Assembly (NCBI GenBank): GCA_019348095.1
Contig: JAHWKC010000114.1
Span: 1-7,261, forward strand
Direction: 5' to 3'
From: Pseudomonadota bacterium
GTDB lineage: Bacteria; Pseudomonadota; Gammaproteobacteria; Xanthomonadales; Xanthomonadaceae
DNA: 7,261 nt
In this document: positions 1 to 6,810 of the stretch, one piece after another
Layout of the letters: every line of letters begins with the position of its first letter
How positions within the stretch are numbered: the first letter of the stretch is position 1
Notes under the pieces: generated by a model
The model's input: only the letters and a program-made list of their open reading frames with translations
Told to the model about the DNA's origin: nothing
Database searches by the model: none
Position numbers and translations under genes: made by a program

Positions 1-689
1 AATGGTTCGACCGGAACGTTTCCGCCACGGCGCACGAGAAGCTGCAGGTGGTTCATTGCGGCGTCGACCTGCAACACATCGAGTGGCAACCCGAGGGTCG
101 CAACGGACAGCTCATCGTGGCGGTCGGCCGGCTCCATCCGATCAAGGGGTTCGACACCCTGATCGAAGCACTCGCTCTGGCCCGGCGCGATGGCGCGCGG
201 TTCCGCTGCAGGATCATCGGCGAGGGTCCGCTGCGCGCCGAGCTCCAGGCGCTGGTGCACGCACGCGGCCTCGACGATTGCATCGAACTGGCCGGGGCGC
301 AGCCGCAGGAAGTGGTGCGTGCCGCGCTGCGCGAGGCCGCCGTGTTCGCCCTGCCCTGCCAGGTGGCGGCCGATGGCGGACGCGACGGCATTCCGGTGGC
401 GCTGATGGAGGCCATGGCTTCCGGCTGCGCGGTGGTGAGCTGCCGGACTTCCGGCATCCCCGAACTGATCAGCGATGGCCAGCAGGGTCTGCTAGTGCGC
501 GAGCGCGATGCACCGGCCTTGGCCGGCGCGTTGCAGCGGCTGCTAGGCGACGCGATGCTGCGACGCCGGCTCGCCAGTGCCGCGCGCCAACGCGTCGAGC
601 AGCAGTTCGATGCCCGCCACGAGGCCGGCAAGCTGCGGCGGCTGATGACCAATGCACTGACAGCGGAGGCCGCGACCGATGCCCGCTAA
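1..689 (+). CDS. GT4-family glycosyltransferase, 3' part (5' end outside window)
   Basis: This is the C-terminal part (229 codons, frame from base 3) of a retaining GT-B glycosyltransferase of family GT4 that would transfer a sugar from a nucleotide donor to a growing glycan on the cytoplasmic side of the inner membrane. The visible part starts just before the Rossmann-like donor domain. A 'VVHCGVD' strand-turn (codons 16-22) is followed by the phosphate-binding GRLHPIKG loop (about codons 42-49) and 'IIGEGPL'. The GT4 catalytic E-x7-E motif appears as D-x7-E: 'DGIPVALMEAMASG', with D at 384-386 and E at 408-410. Aspartate in the first position is, from memory, common in colanic-acid-type WcaL/EpsE-like enzymes. 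A GTG at 48 is in frame, but the GT4 fold is already under way before it, so I treat the gene as truncated by the window edge rather than starting there. Its stop overlaps the next gene by 11 bases, which suggests translational coupling. The exact sugar is unknown. Confidence 0.9.
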   Translation, partial: WFDRNVSATAHEKLQVVHCGVDLQHIEWQPEGRNGQLIVAVGRLHPIKGFDTLIEALALARRDGARFRCRIIGEGPLRAELQALVHARGLDDCIELAGAQPQEVVRAALREAAVFALPCQVAADGGRDGIPVALMEAMASGCAVVSCRTSGIPELISDGQQGLLVRERDAPALAGALQRLLGDAMLRRRLASAARQRVEQQFDARHEAGKLRRLMTNALTAEAATDAR

Positions 690-1902
690 ACGGCTGCTGG
701 TGGTGATCGACGAGATGGAGGTCGGCGGCAGCCAGCGCCAGATCGTGCACCTGTTGACCGGCCTGGATCGCAACCGCTGGCAGCCGGAACTTGCCTACTT
801 CAGGAACGAGTCGTTCCTGGTCGGCCGGCTCGAAGCCGCCGGCATTCCGGTGCATCGACTGCCCAAGCGCGGCCGCTTCGATCCGCATTTTCTGCGCGAT
901 TTCCGCCGCCTGCTCCGCCAGGGCAACTACGACCTGGTGCATGCCTTTTCGCTGACAGCAGAGCTGTGGACGGTGGTGGCCAGCTGGTTATGCCGGCGTC
1001 GCCCACCGCTCATCGCCTCAGAGCGCAACCAGCAGCTCGGCAAGCCGGCGTGGTATTGGCCGATCAAGCGCTTCGTGCTCTGGCGTAGCGCCGGGATCAT
1101 CGCCAACTCCGGGGCCGGGGCGCGCGTGACGGCGCAGCAGACCGGCCGATCACTGGAATTTTTCGACACCATCGCCAACGGGGTGGAAGTCCCCGCGCGC
1201 CTCGGGCTTGCACAGCGAGAGATCCTGCGCGCGGAAGTAGGGGTGCCGGCCGGTCGCGTGTTCGCCTTGTTCGTGGGGCGCCTGGTGCCGCAGAAGAACC
1301 TGCCATGCCTGATCAAGGCCATGGCCATGTTGCCGCCGAGCCAGCGGCCGTGGCTGGGACTGGTCGGCGACGGCCCGCTGCGCCGCCAGGCCCAGCGCTT
1401 GGCGACCGCCTCCGGGGTCGCGCTGGACATGCGCTTCTTCGGCGAACGCGACGATGCCACCCGACTGATGCAGGGCGCGGACTTCCTGGTGCTGCCATCG
1501 CACTTCGAGGGGCTGTCCAACGCCCTGCTGGAGGCGATGGCGGCCGGCTGTCCGGCGATCGCCTCGGCGGTCGGCGGCACCCCCGAGCTGATCGAGCACG
1601 AGCGCACCGGACTGTTGTTCGCCGCGGACGACGCGCACGGCCTGGCATCAAACATGGCCCGGCTCTGCGCGGACGGCGCTACCCGATCGAAGCTGTCGCT
1701 GCAGGCGCGCGACTACGTCGCTCGCACCTACGGAATCGCGGCGATGGTCGCCGCCACGGCGGCGGTGTACGAGCGTTGCCTGGCGCCCACCTCGCGCCGC
1801 CCGGCCATGCCGGACCCCCCCTCGGCGCCGGCCGGGAACAAGCCAGGGGCAGATGAGAACCAGGCCTCGGCCAAGCCGAATAATGCGGAGTTGCACCGAT
1901 GA
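679..1902 (+). CDS. GT4-family glycosyltransferase
   Basis: A complete 407-residue GT-B glycosyltransferase, predicted to act at the cytoplasmic face of the inner membrane in polysaccharide repeat-unit assembly. The N-terminal acceptor domain opens with 'VVIDEMEVGGSQRQ'; the glycine loop (G16-G17) is typical of GT4. The donor domain has 'FVGRLVPQKN' (G200, R201, K206), 'LVGDGPL' near 228-234 and the E-x7-E motif in 'FEGLSNALLEAMAAG' (E277 and E285), followed by 'GGTPELIEHERTGLLF'. All expected GT4 donor-site residues are present. The start is supported by GGAGG at 665-669, 9 bases before the ATG, inside the end of the upstream GT. The last 40 or so residues are a Pro/Ala/Ser-rich, probably disordered tail not needed for the fold. 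The stop overlaps the next start as ATGA. Family assignment is firm; acceptor and sugar are unknown. Confidence 0.95.
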   Translation: MPAKRLLVVIDEMEVGGSQRQIVHLLTGLDRNRWQPELAYFRNESFLVGRLEAAGIPVHRLPKRGRFDPHFLRDFRRLLRQGNYDLVHAFSLTAELWTVVASWLCRRRPPLIASERNQQLGKPAWYWPIKRFVLWRSAGIIANSGAGARVTAQQTGRSLEFFDTIANGVEVPARLGLAQREILRAEVGVPAGRVFALFVGRLVPQKNLPCLIKAMAMLPPSQRPWLGLVGDGPLRRQAQRLATASGVALDMRFFGERDDATRLMQGADFLVLPSHFEGLSNALLEAMAAGCPAIASAVGGTPELIEHERTGLLFAADDAHGLASNMARLCADGATRSKLSLQARDYVARTYGIAAMVAATAAVYERCLAPTSRRPAMPDPPSAPAGNKPGADENQASAKPNNAELHR

Positions 1903-3086
1903 CCGAGCCTCGAGCGCCTCTGCACGTCCTGATGCTGCTGGACGCGGCTTACCCGCCGCTGCAGGGCGGCGGCACGGAAATGCAGGTCCGCACGCTGGCC
2001 AGGGCATTGCGCGTACAGGGCCATCGGGTGACGGTGCTTGCGCCTTTGATCCCCGGCGGCGTGCAGCAGCGCGCCGGGCGCCTGGATGGCGTGCCGGTCT
2101 GCCGGCTGCCGTATCCACGCCTGCATCTGCTCGGCGGGGTGTGGCTGATGATCCGCCTGTTCCTGTTCCTGATCTCCAGGCGCAATCGCTACGACGCCTG
2201 GCACGTGCATTCGCCGCGGCGGCTCGGCGCGGTGGCAGCCCTGCTCGGAAGCTGGCTCGCCAAGCCCCAGGTCGTGGTCAAAGTCGCCAGTGCCACCGAG
2301 TTCGAAAGCGGCACCCTGGCGCCACATCCATCCGCCTTGAACCGGTCGCTCTACCTTTGCCTTCGACGCGCGGACGCGTGGCAGGCGATCAGCGGCAGGA
2401 TCGGCAAAGCGCTCGCGGCGCGGGGGATACCGTCGGACCGCATCGCGGCGATTCCCAACGCGGTGGATCTATCCCGATTCAACGCGTCCGCCGGCACCGG
2501 CAGTGAGCACCCGCGTTTCGTGTTCATCGGCCGATTGGTCACCGCCAAGAACCTGTTCATGCTGCTGGAGGCGTTTGCCGAACTGTTGCGGGTGCATCCG
2601 GGTGCGCAGTTGCGCATCGTCGGCGGCGGCCCCCTGGAGACGGCACTGAAGCAACGCACGCACGTGTTGGGCATCGAGTCGGGCGTCGAATTCACCGGGC
2701 ACCGCAGCGACGTCGAGCGAATGCTGGCCGACGCCGATTTCGGGGTGCTGCCCTCCACCGTCGAAGGTCTGTCCAACACCTTGCTCGAATGCATGGCCAG
2801 CGGGCTGCCCATGATCGCCAGCCGCATCAGTGGCAGCGAGGACCTGGTCCGCACCGGTATCAACGGCTGGTTGTTCGAGCCGGGCGACCGCCCTGAACTG
2901 ACGCGCTGCCTGATCGAGGCGGCATCGCTCACGCCGCAACGACGTCGTGAGCTGGGTGACCAGGCGCGCGCCTCGATCGAGCGCCACGCCAGCCTGGATA
3001 GCGTGCTCGAGCGCATTCTGCCGCTCTACCGGGGTGCGCCGACGGCGGCACGCAACCGGATGTCCGCGGCCAGCGAAGGGGTCTGA
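1899..3086 (+). CDS. GT4-family glycosyltransferase
   Basis: A complete 395-residue GT-B glycosyltransferase of family GT4, the third GT of the cluster. The N-terminal domain has the glycine-rich loop 'PPLQGGGTEMQV' (GGG at 23-25, E27), a typical GT4 acceptor-side feature. A strongly hydrophobic stretch at about 77-93 (LHLLGGVWLMIRLFLFLI) is likely a membrane-docking helix of a peripheral protein rather than a true spanning segment. The donor domain shows 'FIGRLVTAKN' (G211, R212, K217), 'IVGGGPLE' (about 240-247) and E-x7-E in 'VEGLSNTLLECMASG' (E289, E297), then 'SGSEDLVRTGINGWLF'. The start at 1899 shares ATGA with the upstream stop and has GGAG at 1887-1890, 8 bases upstream. The arrangement implies co-translation with the preceding GT. 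Linkage and sugar cannot be inferred. Confidence 0.95.
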   Translation: MTEPRAPLHVLMLLDAAYPPLQGGGTEMQVRTLARALRVQGHRVTVLAPLIPGGVQQRAGRLDGVPVCRLPYPRLHLLGGVWLMIRLFLFLISRRNRYDAWHVHSPRRLGAVAALLGSWLAKPQVVVKVASATEFESGTLAPHPSALNRSLYLCLRRADAWQAISGRIGKALAARGIPSDRIAAIPNAVDLSRFNASAGTGSEHPRFVFIGRLVTAKNLFMLLEAFAELLRVHPGAQLRIVGGGPLETALKQRTHVLGIESGVEFTGHRSDVERMLADADFGVLPSTVEGLSNTLLECMASGLPMIASRISGSEDLVRTGINGWLFEPGDRPELTRCLIEAASLTPQRRRELGDQARASIERHASLDSVLERILPLYRGAPTAARNRMSAASEGV

Positions 3087-3088
3087 AT

Positions 3089-4429
3089 ATGCTTCGACTG
3101 CTGTTCGCCATCGCCATAGTGCTGCTGCCCAACGCTCTGCACGTCTCGATGGATACCGGAATACCGGGCCTGAACTTGAGCAACCTCATGTTGCTGCTGT
3201 TGGTGAGTGCGCTGCTCATTAGCCGGCGAGAGACCAACCCATCCCTGGCCGCTCCGGGCTATCTCACTGCGCCTCTGATCGCCTTGTTCCTCACTCTGGC
3301 AATCGCCTTCGGCATCGCCCAGTGGACGGGTTCCTCAGACCTGCTGGCAGATTTAACCCGCTTGAAGAACGCAATCTTCTATCCCGCGTTCTACTTTGTC
3401 TTCCGGCGCTGCCGGTTGGACCTGCAGGCGACACGGCAACTGATCGGGCTGGTCTTGGTGGTAGCCGTGGTCGCCGGCCTGGAAGCGGTCTATCAGGGCG
3501 TTCAGTTCGGGCTTGGACAATACGTCGCCGATCAACGGGCGTCGGGACCTTTTGGCGATGTTCAGATGGCCAATCGGGCGGGGGTGTTCTATGCGTTTTT
3601 TCTGCCGATGCTGGCTGCAGCCGCGGTACTGATGACGCGATCAAGAGTGTTGCGTCTGAGTGCAGTCGGCGGCTGCGTGGTGCTTGCCTTGGCAATCTTG
3701 CTTACCTACTCGCGCCAGTCCTATTTGATCGCTGCGTTTGGGCTTTTGATGCTGCTGATGCACCTGATGCGCCGCAAAGCGCTGCTGGCGATGGTGGCCG
3801 GGCTCATGTTGCTGGTGTCGGTCGGCCTGTTTCCCGACAGCGTCCTCCAGCGGGTGCAGGACACGCGGCGAGTCGATGGCAGCGGAGCGGCGACTTTCGA
3901 CTCGAGTACCGCAAGCCGGTTTGAAATATGGGACGGCGCCGTCGCGATGTGGCGAGATCATCCGGCGGGCGTTGGGCTGGGACGTTTTTCCCGCAACATC
4001 GGGGACTACTCAAGTTATCCGGGCATGGATGCTCACAATTCCTTCGTGTTGATGTTGGCCGAAGCTGGCCCTCTGGGACTGGCGGCCCTGCTCTGGGTAT
4101 TTTGGCGCCTGTGGGGTTTGGCACGGCGACTGCGGGAGTCCGCCGAGAGCACCGATCTGGGGGCGCAGGCACTCGCGCTCGGGTTCAAGATCGCGGTGGT
4201 CTCGGTGGCATTAAGCAATCTCTACGGCAGCCCCTTTTTCGAAGGCATCATCATGGCCAACTTCTGGGTGTTGTGCGGTCTTCTCGAGCGCTATGCGATT
4301 CTCAAGGCACACCCAGCGGGCGCTTTCGCCGAGGGAACCGGCCCGGTCACCCCGCCAGAGATTGCCAGTCGGTTTCCGCTGGCGGCTCGTGCGATGCCGG
4401 GTCTGCGCACAATCCCGAAATCCTCGTAA
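3089..4429 (+). CDS. O-antigen ligase / Wzy-type polymerase family membrane protein
   Basis: A 446-residue polytopic inner-membrane protein with roughly 11-12 hydrophobic segments (for example about 4-20, 30-45, 58-77, 118-136, 163-184, 191-227, 230-247, 325-345, 362-404). It has the Wzy_C/O-antigen ligase layout. 'RASGPFGDVQMANRAG' (R150) precedes a helix, 'LLTYSRQSYLIA' (R209) matches the family's T-x-S-R signature, and a large periplasmic loop at about 250-322 contains 'HPAGVGLGRF' (H291) and 'DAHNSFVLMLAEAGPLGL' (H316-N317), the family's conserved G-x-G ... HN ... E-x-G block. In the family this loop and its arginines handle undecaprenyl-linked glycan, as either block polymerase or ligase; sequence alone does not separate these roles. 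The ATG lies 2 bases after the previous stop, with GAAGGGG at 3075-3081. The gene is visibly richer in A/T at third positions than its neighbours, common for this class. The last 40 or so residues form a soluble tail. Confidence 0.92.
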   Translation: MLRLLFAIAIVLLPNALHVSMDTGIPGLNLSNLMLLLLVSALLISRRETNPSLAAPGYLTAPLIALFLTLAIAFGIAQWTGSSDLLADLTRLKNAIFYPAFYFVFRRCRLDLQATRQLIGLVLVVAVVAGLEAVYQGVQFGLGQYVADQRASGPFGDVQMANRAGVFYAFFLPMLAAAAVLMTRSRVLRLSAVGGCVVLALAILLTYSRQSYLIAAFGLLMLLMHLMRRKALLAMVAGLMLLVSVGLFPDSVLQRVQDTRRVDGSGAATFDSSTASRFEIWDGAVAMWRDHPAGVGLGRFSRNIGDYSSYPGMDAHNSFVLMLAEAGPLGLAALLWVFWRLWGLARRLRESAESTDLGAQALALGFKIAVVSVALSNLYGSPFFEGIIMANFWVLCGLLERYAILKAHPAGAFAEGTGPVTPPEIASRFPLAARAMPGLRTIPKSS

Positions 4430-4433
4430 CACA

Positions 4434-6197
4434 ATGACCGTGTCTTTACTGTCCAGTGTTGCGCCTCCCAGCAAACCCACCGGCGACTTGTGCCTGATCA
4501 CATCGGGGGCAGCCCCGGCAAAGCACCGAGGCAGCGGGAGCAGGTCCGGCGACGGTCCTGTGCACCTATCGATCGTCCTGCTCGGGCGTGCACTCGCTGT
4601 AGCGGCACTGATGAGCTTGAACTCATGCGCCGCCGAGGTCAGCCCCTCTAGCAGCACCGGCGAGCGCGATGAGAAGAGTTCCGCCGCCCCACACGTAACC
4701 GGCATCCGCGAATTCCCCATCACGCCGCCATCCGATGTGGACTCGACCACCTGGTACGTCCGCACCGACGGCGGCGACGCCAGCCAGTGCACCGGCCGCG
4801 CTGACGCCCCGTATTCCGGCAGCGGCACCAATCAGGCCTGCGCCTGGGGCCATCCGTTTTTCGCCCTGCCTCCCAAAGGCAGCGCACGCATCGCCGGCGG
4901 CGACGCCCTGGTCATCGGCAGCGGCACCTACCTCTTGGGCGAAGGCGCGCCCAACGCCGGCAGTTGCCTGGGCAACAGCTGCTTCATGCAGCCGGTTCCC
5001 AGTGGCCCCTCCGCCACCGCCAGAACCCGCATCCTGGGCCAATCCGGCTCCGCCGCGCCAAAGCTGGTGGGCATCGGCGGTGCAAGCAAGGTCCTCAACC
5101 TGGAAGGCAGCTCCAACGTCGAGGTCGGCTTCCTGGAAATCACCGACCGCGACGACTGCGTCTCCGGTCACAGCAACAGCTCGGCCAAGTGCACCAGCTC
5201 CCGCGACTTCGCCAAGACCGGACTGTCGGCCAGCGCCTCGCGCAATGTCTGGGTCCATGACCTCAACATCCATGGCCTGGCCAACCAGGGCGTCCGCGCC
5301 GGCGGCCTGACCGACTGGACCGTGGAGCGGGTCAGGATCAACGCCAACGGCCGCGCGGGCTGGGATGGCAACATCGGTTCGGGCAGTTCCAATTCCGGCC
5401 AGATCGTGTTGCGTGAAGTCGAGATTGGCTGGAACGGCTGCGGCGAGCGCTGGAAGACCGGTGAGCCGTGGGCCTGCTGGGCACAAAAGACCGGCGGCTA
5501 CGGCGACGGCCTGGGCACCTACTACACCGGCGGCAAGTGGTTGTTCGAGGACGCCTACATCCATCACAACACCTCCGACGGGCTGGACCTGCGCTACATG
5601 GACGGCAAGGACTCCACCCACGTGACCGTGCGCCGCACCCATGCGGTCGCCAATGCCGGCAACCAGGTCAAGGTCCGCGGCAACGCCACCATCGAGAATT
5701 CAGTGCTGGTCAGCCAGTGCGCCTACTTCCGGGGCAAGCACTTCATGGTCGAGGGCGACCACTGCCGCGCCGGTGGCAACACCCTGCAACTGGTCCCGAC
5801 TTCAAACGACACCATCAGCGTGCGCCACAACACCATCACCGGCGAAGGCGGCGTGCTGATCGGCGCCAACGAGGGCGACAGCAGCAACCGCATCGAGATC
5901 CGCAACAACGTGCTGATCGGCTTTCCGACCTTCCGCAACCCCGATGTCAAAAGCGCCGTCTACTACGCCAACGACGCCCCGGCCCGGGTCGACTGGGACG
6001 CCAACCTGGTCTGGAACGTCAAGCGCGGCAAGTGCCCCAAGGGCAGCATCTGCGATCAGGATCCAAAGCTTGCCAACATGACGCTGCCGGGCTTCGATGC
6101 CGAGCCGCTGCCGGGCAGCCCGGTGATCGACCGGGTCTCACCGCCGCCACGCCGCCCGCACGGCCCGCCGCGACCGCAGGGTTCGCAGCCCCGCTAG
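4434..6197 (+). CDS. Secreted right-handed parallel beta-helix repeat protein, probable lipoprotein
   Basis: A 587-residue protein (counted from the ATG at 4434) with an exported, parallel beta-helix body. A hydrophobic segment at 44-61 is followed by 'MSLNSC', a lipobox-like site with Cys65, so it may be lipidated and held at the outer membrane. A Ser/Glu-rich linker leads to 'TWYVRTDGGDASQCTG' (about 106-121), an N-terminal cap resembling beta-helix proteins of exopolysaccharide loci (from memory). The helix rungs run from about 210 to 530, with repeats such as 'SSNVEVGFLEITD', 'NVWVHDLNIHG', 'DWTVERVRINANG' and 'NRIEIRNNVLIG'. Twelve cysteines after the lipobox fall in six close pairs (119/136, 178/183, 242/253, 336/348, 429/444, 534/540), suggesting disulfides. 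The fold is shared by polysaccharide lyases, epimerases and binding proteins; the activity here is not determinable. Start is uncertain: ATG 4434 is 4 bases after the ligase stop but lacks a clear SD, while GTG 4560 gives a normal-length signal peptide. Confidence 0.88.
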   Translation: MTVSLLSSVAPPSKPTGDLCLITSGAAPAKHRGSGSRSGDGPVHLSIVLLGRALAVAALMSLNSCAAEVSPSSSTGERDEKSSAAPHVTGIREFPITPPSDVDSTTWYVRTDGGDASQCTGRADAPYSGSGTNQACAWGHPFFALPPKGSARIAGGDALVIGSGTYLLGEGAPNAGSCLGNSCFMQPVPSGPSATARTRILGQSGSAAPKLVGIGGASKVLNLEGSSNVEVGFLEITDRDDCVSGHSNSSAKCTSSRDFAKTGLSASASRNVWVHDLNIHGLANQGVRAGGLTDWTVERVRINANGRAGWDGNIGSGSSNSGQIVLREVEIGWNGCGERWKTGEPWACWAQKTGGYGDGLGTYYTGGKWLFEDAYIHHNTSDGLDLRYMDGKDSTHVTVRRTHAVANAGNQVKVRGNATIENSVLVSQCAYFRGKHFMVEGDHCRAGGNTLQLVPTSNDTISVRHNTITGEGGVLIGANEGDSSNRIEIRNNVLIGFPTFRNPDVKSAVYYANDAPARVDWDANLVWNVKRGKCPKGSICDQDPKLANMTLPGFDAEPLPGSPVIDRVSPPPRRPHGPPRPQGSQPR

Positions 6198-6198
6198 A

Positions 6199-6240
6199 GT
6201 CCCGGCCGATGCCGGAGCGGGGCATGCCTCCAGGCGGGAC
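6199..6240 (+). terminator. Nested stem-loop after the beta-helix gene, possible terminator
   Basis: Starting one base after the beta-helix stop codon, GTCCCG (6199-6204) pairs with CGGGAC (6235-6240). Inside it ATGCC (6209-6213) pairs with GGCAT (6221-6225) around a 7-base loop. There is no U-tract afterwards, so it is not a canonical intrinsic terminator. It could be a Rho-assisted or 3'-end-protecting structure closing the polysaccharide operon. The structure is read by eye; no folding energy was computed. Confidence 0.4.
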
Positions 6241-6266
6241 CAACCACCGGTTACTCCGCATCCGAT

Positions 6267-6295
6267 GCCCAAACGCAGCCGAGCAAGCCCGGCTC
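6267..6295 (-). repeat. Degenerate copy of the GTAG-type REP repeat
   Basis: This 29-base stretch matches the 3' half of the first complete repeat unit (6422-6450) at 26 of 29 positions. It contains the hairpin AGCCGAGC-AA-GCCCGGCT (6277-6294), with one mismatch in the stem. The terminal TAC (GTAG head on the minus strand) is lost; the next bases are CCAT. It looks like an older, decayed member of the same family. Confidence 0.65.
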
Positions 6296-6328
6296 CATGT
6301 GGCCGCGCGCGTCGGCAAGGCTGCATAC

Positions 6329-6349
6329 GTAGAGGCCGCGTTCGCAGGC
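6329..6349 (+). repeat. Degenerate GTAG-headed hairpin in the opposite orientation
   Basis: A GTAG tetranucleotide at 6329-6332 is followed by GCCGCG (6335-6340), TT, and CGC-A-GGC (6343-6349). This forms a six-base-pair stem with one bulged A. The layout (GTAG then an imperfect GC palindrome) is that of REP elements in Stenotrophomonas and relatives, pointing opposite to the other copies. The stem sequence differs from theirs, so it may be a different REP subfamily or chance. Confidence 0.4.
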
Positions 6350-6370
6350 TTGGCTGACGAGCCCAGCACC

Positions 6371-6453
6371 TGCGATGAGGTTCGCTGTGCGCGACTCATC
6401 CTGTGGACTGCCCCCCCTAGCGCCGAAAGGCAGCCGAGCAAGCTCGGCTCTAC
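6371..6453 (-). repeat. REP-containing tandem repeat unit 1
   Basis: This is the first complete unit of an about 95-base-spaced tandem pair. It has a 23-base block (6384-6406) identical to 6480-6502, a C-run, then GCCGAAAGGCAGCC (6422-6435) and the hairpin AGCCGAGC-AA-GCTCGGCT (6432-6449) followed by CTAC. Read on the minus strand it begins GTAG-AGCCGAGC, the form of the GTAG/SMAG REP family of Stenotrophomonas and related xanthomonads (known family, recognised from memory). Such elements are moved by RAYT transposases encoded elsewhere; none is in this window. In RNA the 8-bp hairpin could protect or terminate transcripts. Confidence 0.8.
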
Positions 6454-6467
6454 TTAAAGCCGGCACG

Positions 6468-6548
6468 TGCGGTGGGATTGCTGTGCGCGACTCATCCTGT
6501 GGGCTTCCCCCCGAGTGCCGAAAGGCAGCCAAGCAAGCTCGGCTCTAC
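6468..6548 (-). repeat. REP-containing tandem repeat unit 2
   Basis: The second complete unit. It shares with unit 1 the 23-base block (6480-6502 versus 6384-6406), GCCGAAAGGCAGCC (6517-6530) and AAGCTCGGCTCTAC (6535-6548 versus 6440-6453). The left arm of the hairpin has A for G (AGCCAAGC), giving one mismatch in the stem, and the intervening C-run differs. The shared block lies well outside the hairpin, so the duplicated unit is larger than a simple REP. Both copies have the same orientation. Confidence 0.8.
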
Positions 6549-6750
6549 AGGAGCGCAGCGCACGCGTGGGGCTCGTTCAACCCCGCCCGTTACGCCGACA
6601 GGCCTGCTGCCGCTCCCGGCCGCTGAACTCATGTGATCACTTCCTAGGGTGCCGTCGCCAAGCCGCCGGCGCTGCCGCCGGGGTGCGGCCGATTGCCTGC
6701 GAAAGCGTGATGCCGGACACGAAACCGGGGCTCAGAGCGTCGGCTGGCCG
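6549..6750. other. Gene-free GC-rich intergenic stretch
   Basis: I see no supportable gene, tRNA or repeat here. Open frames across it have no recognisable protein content and read through the repeat units next door. A GTGATCAC palindrome sits at 6633-6640, followed by ACTTCCTAGGG. A GCCGCCGGCG/GCCGCCGG-rich block at about 6662-6680 could form local hairpins. Together with the dyads to its right it separates the end of the polysaccharide operon from the start at 6982. Confidence 0.5.
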
Positions 6751-6775
6751 GCCGTTTTCGGCGGCGAAAACAGGC
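6751..6775. promoter_or_regulatory. Hairpin / inverted repeat
   Basis: GTTTTCG (6754-6760) and CGAAAAC (6765-6771) form a perfect 7-bp stem around GCGG. It extends by GCC (6751-6753) with GGC (6773-6775) across one bulged A, giving 10 bp in total. No U-tract follows on either strand, so a terminator is unlikely. It may be a protein-binding dyad or an RNA structure upstream of the 6982 start. Confidence 0.45.
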
Positions 6776-6781
6776 GCCGCG

Positions 6782-6794
6782 GACCGTCACGGTC
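6782..6794. promoter_or_regulatory. Perfect 6-bp dyad, possible operator
   Basis: GACCGT-C-ACGGTC is a perfect inverted repeat with a single central base. Its size and symmetry suit a dimeric repressor half-site pair, but no regulator family is assigned. Confidence 0.3.
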
Positions 6795-6810
6795 GCTACT
6801 CCCGGCTGAA

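Noticed and set aside
679..3086. The two complete GTs as a recent tandem duplication
   Set aside because: They share only GT4 family motifs; the N-terminal domains and lengths differ clearly, so they are separate family members.
4293..4433. N-terminal extension of the beta-helix frame back to an ATG at 4293
   Set aside because: It would overlap 137 bases of the membrane protein gene and gives an Arg/Pro-rich peptide with no signal features.
4623..5642. 339-residue open frame on the minus strand
   Set aside because: It is antisense to the well-supported beta-helix gene, low-complexity Ala/Gly/Val-rich, and typical of shadow frames in high-GC DNA.
5468..6457. 329-residue plus-strand frame running past the beta-helix stop
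   Set aside because: It is an alternative frame of the beta-helix gene (Arg/Gln/His-rich) that continues through the REP repeats and has no recognisable domain.
6371..6548. Possible CRISPR array
   Set aside because: There are only two full units, with imperfect similarity spread across the whole unit and no unique spacers of constant length.
6633..6640. GTGATCAC as a Clp/CRP binding site
   Set aside because: Clp/CRP sites need about 6 bases between the TGTGA and TCACA halves; here the halves are fused.
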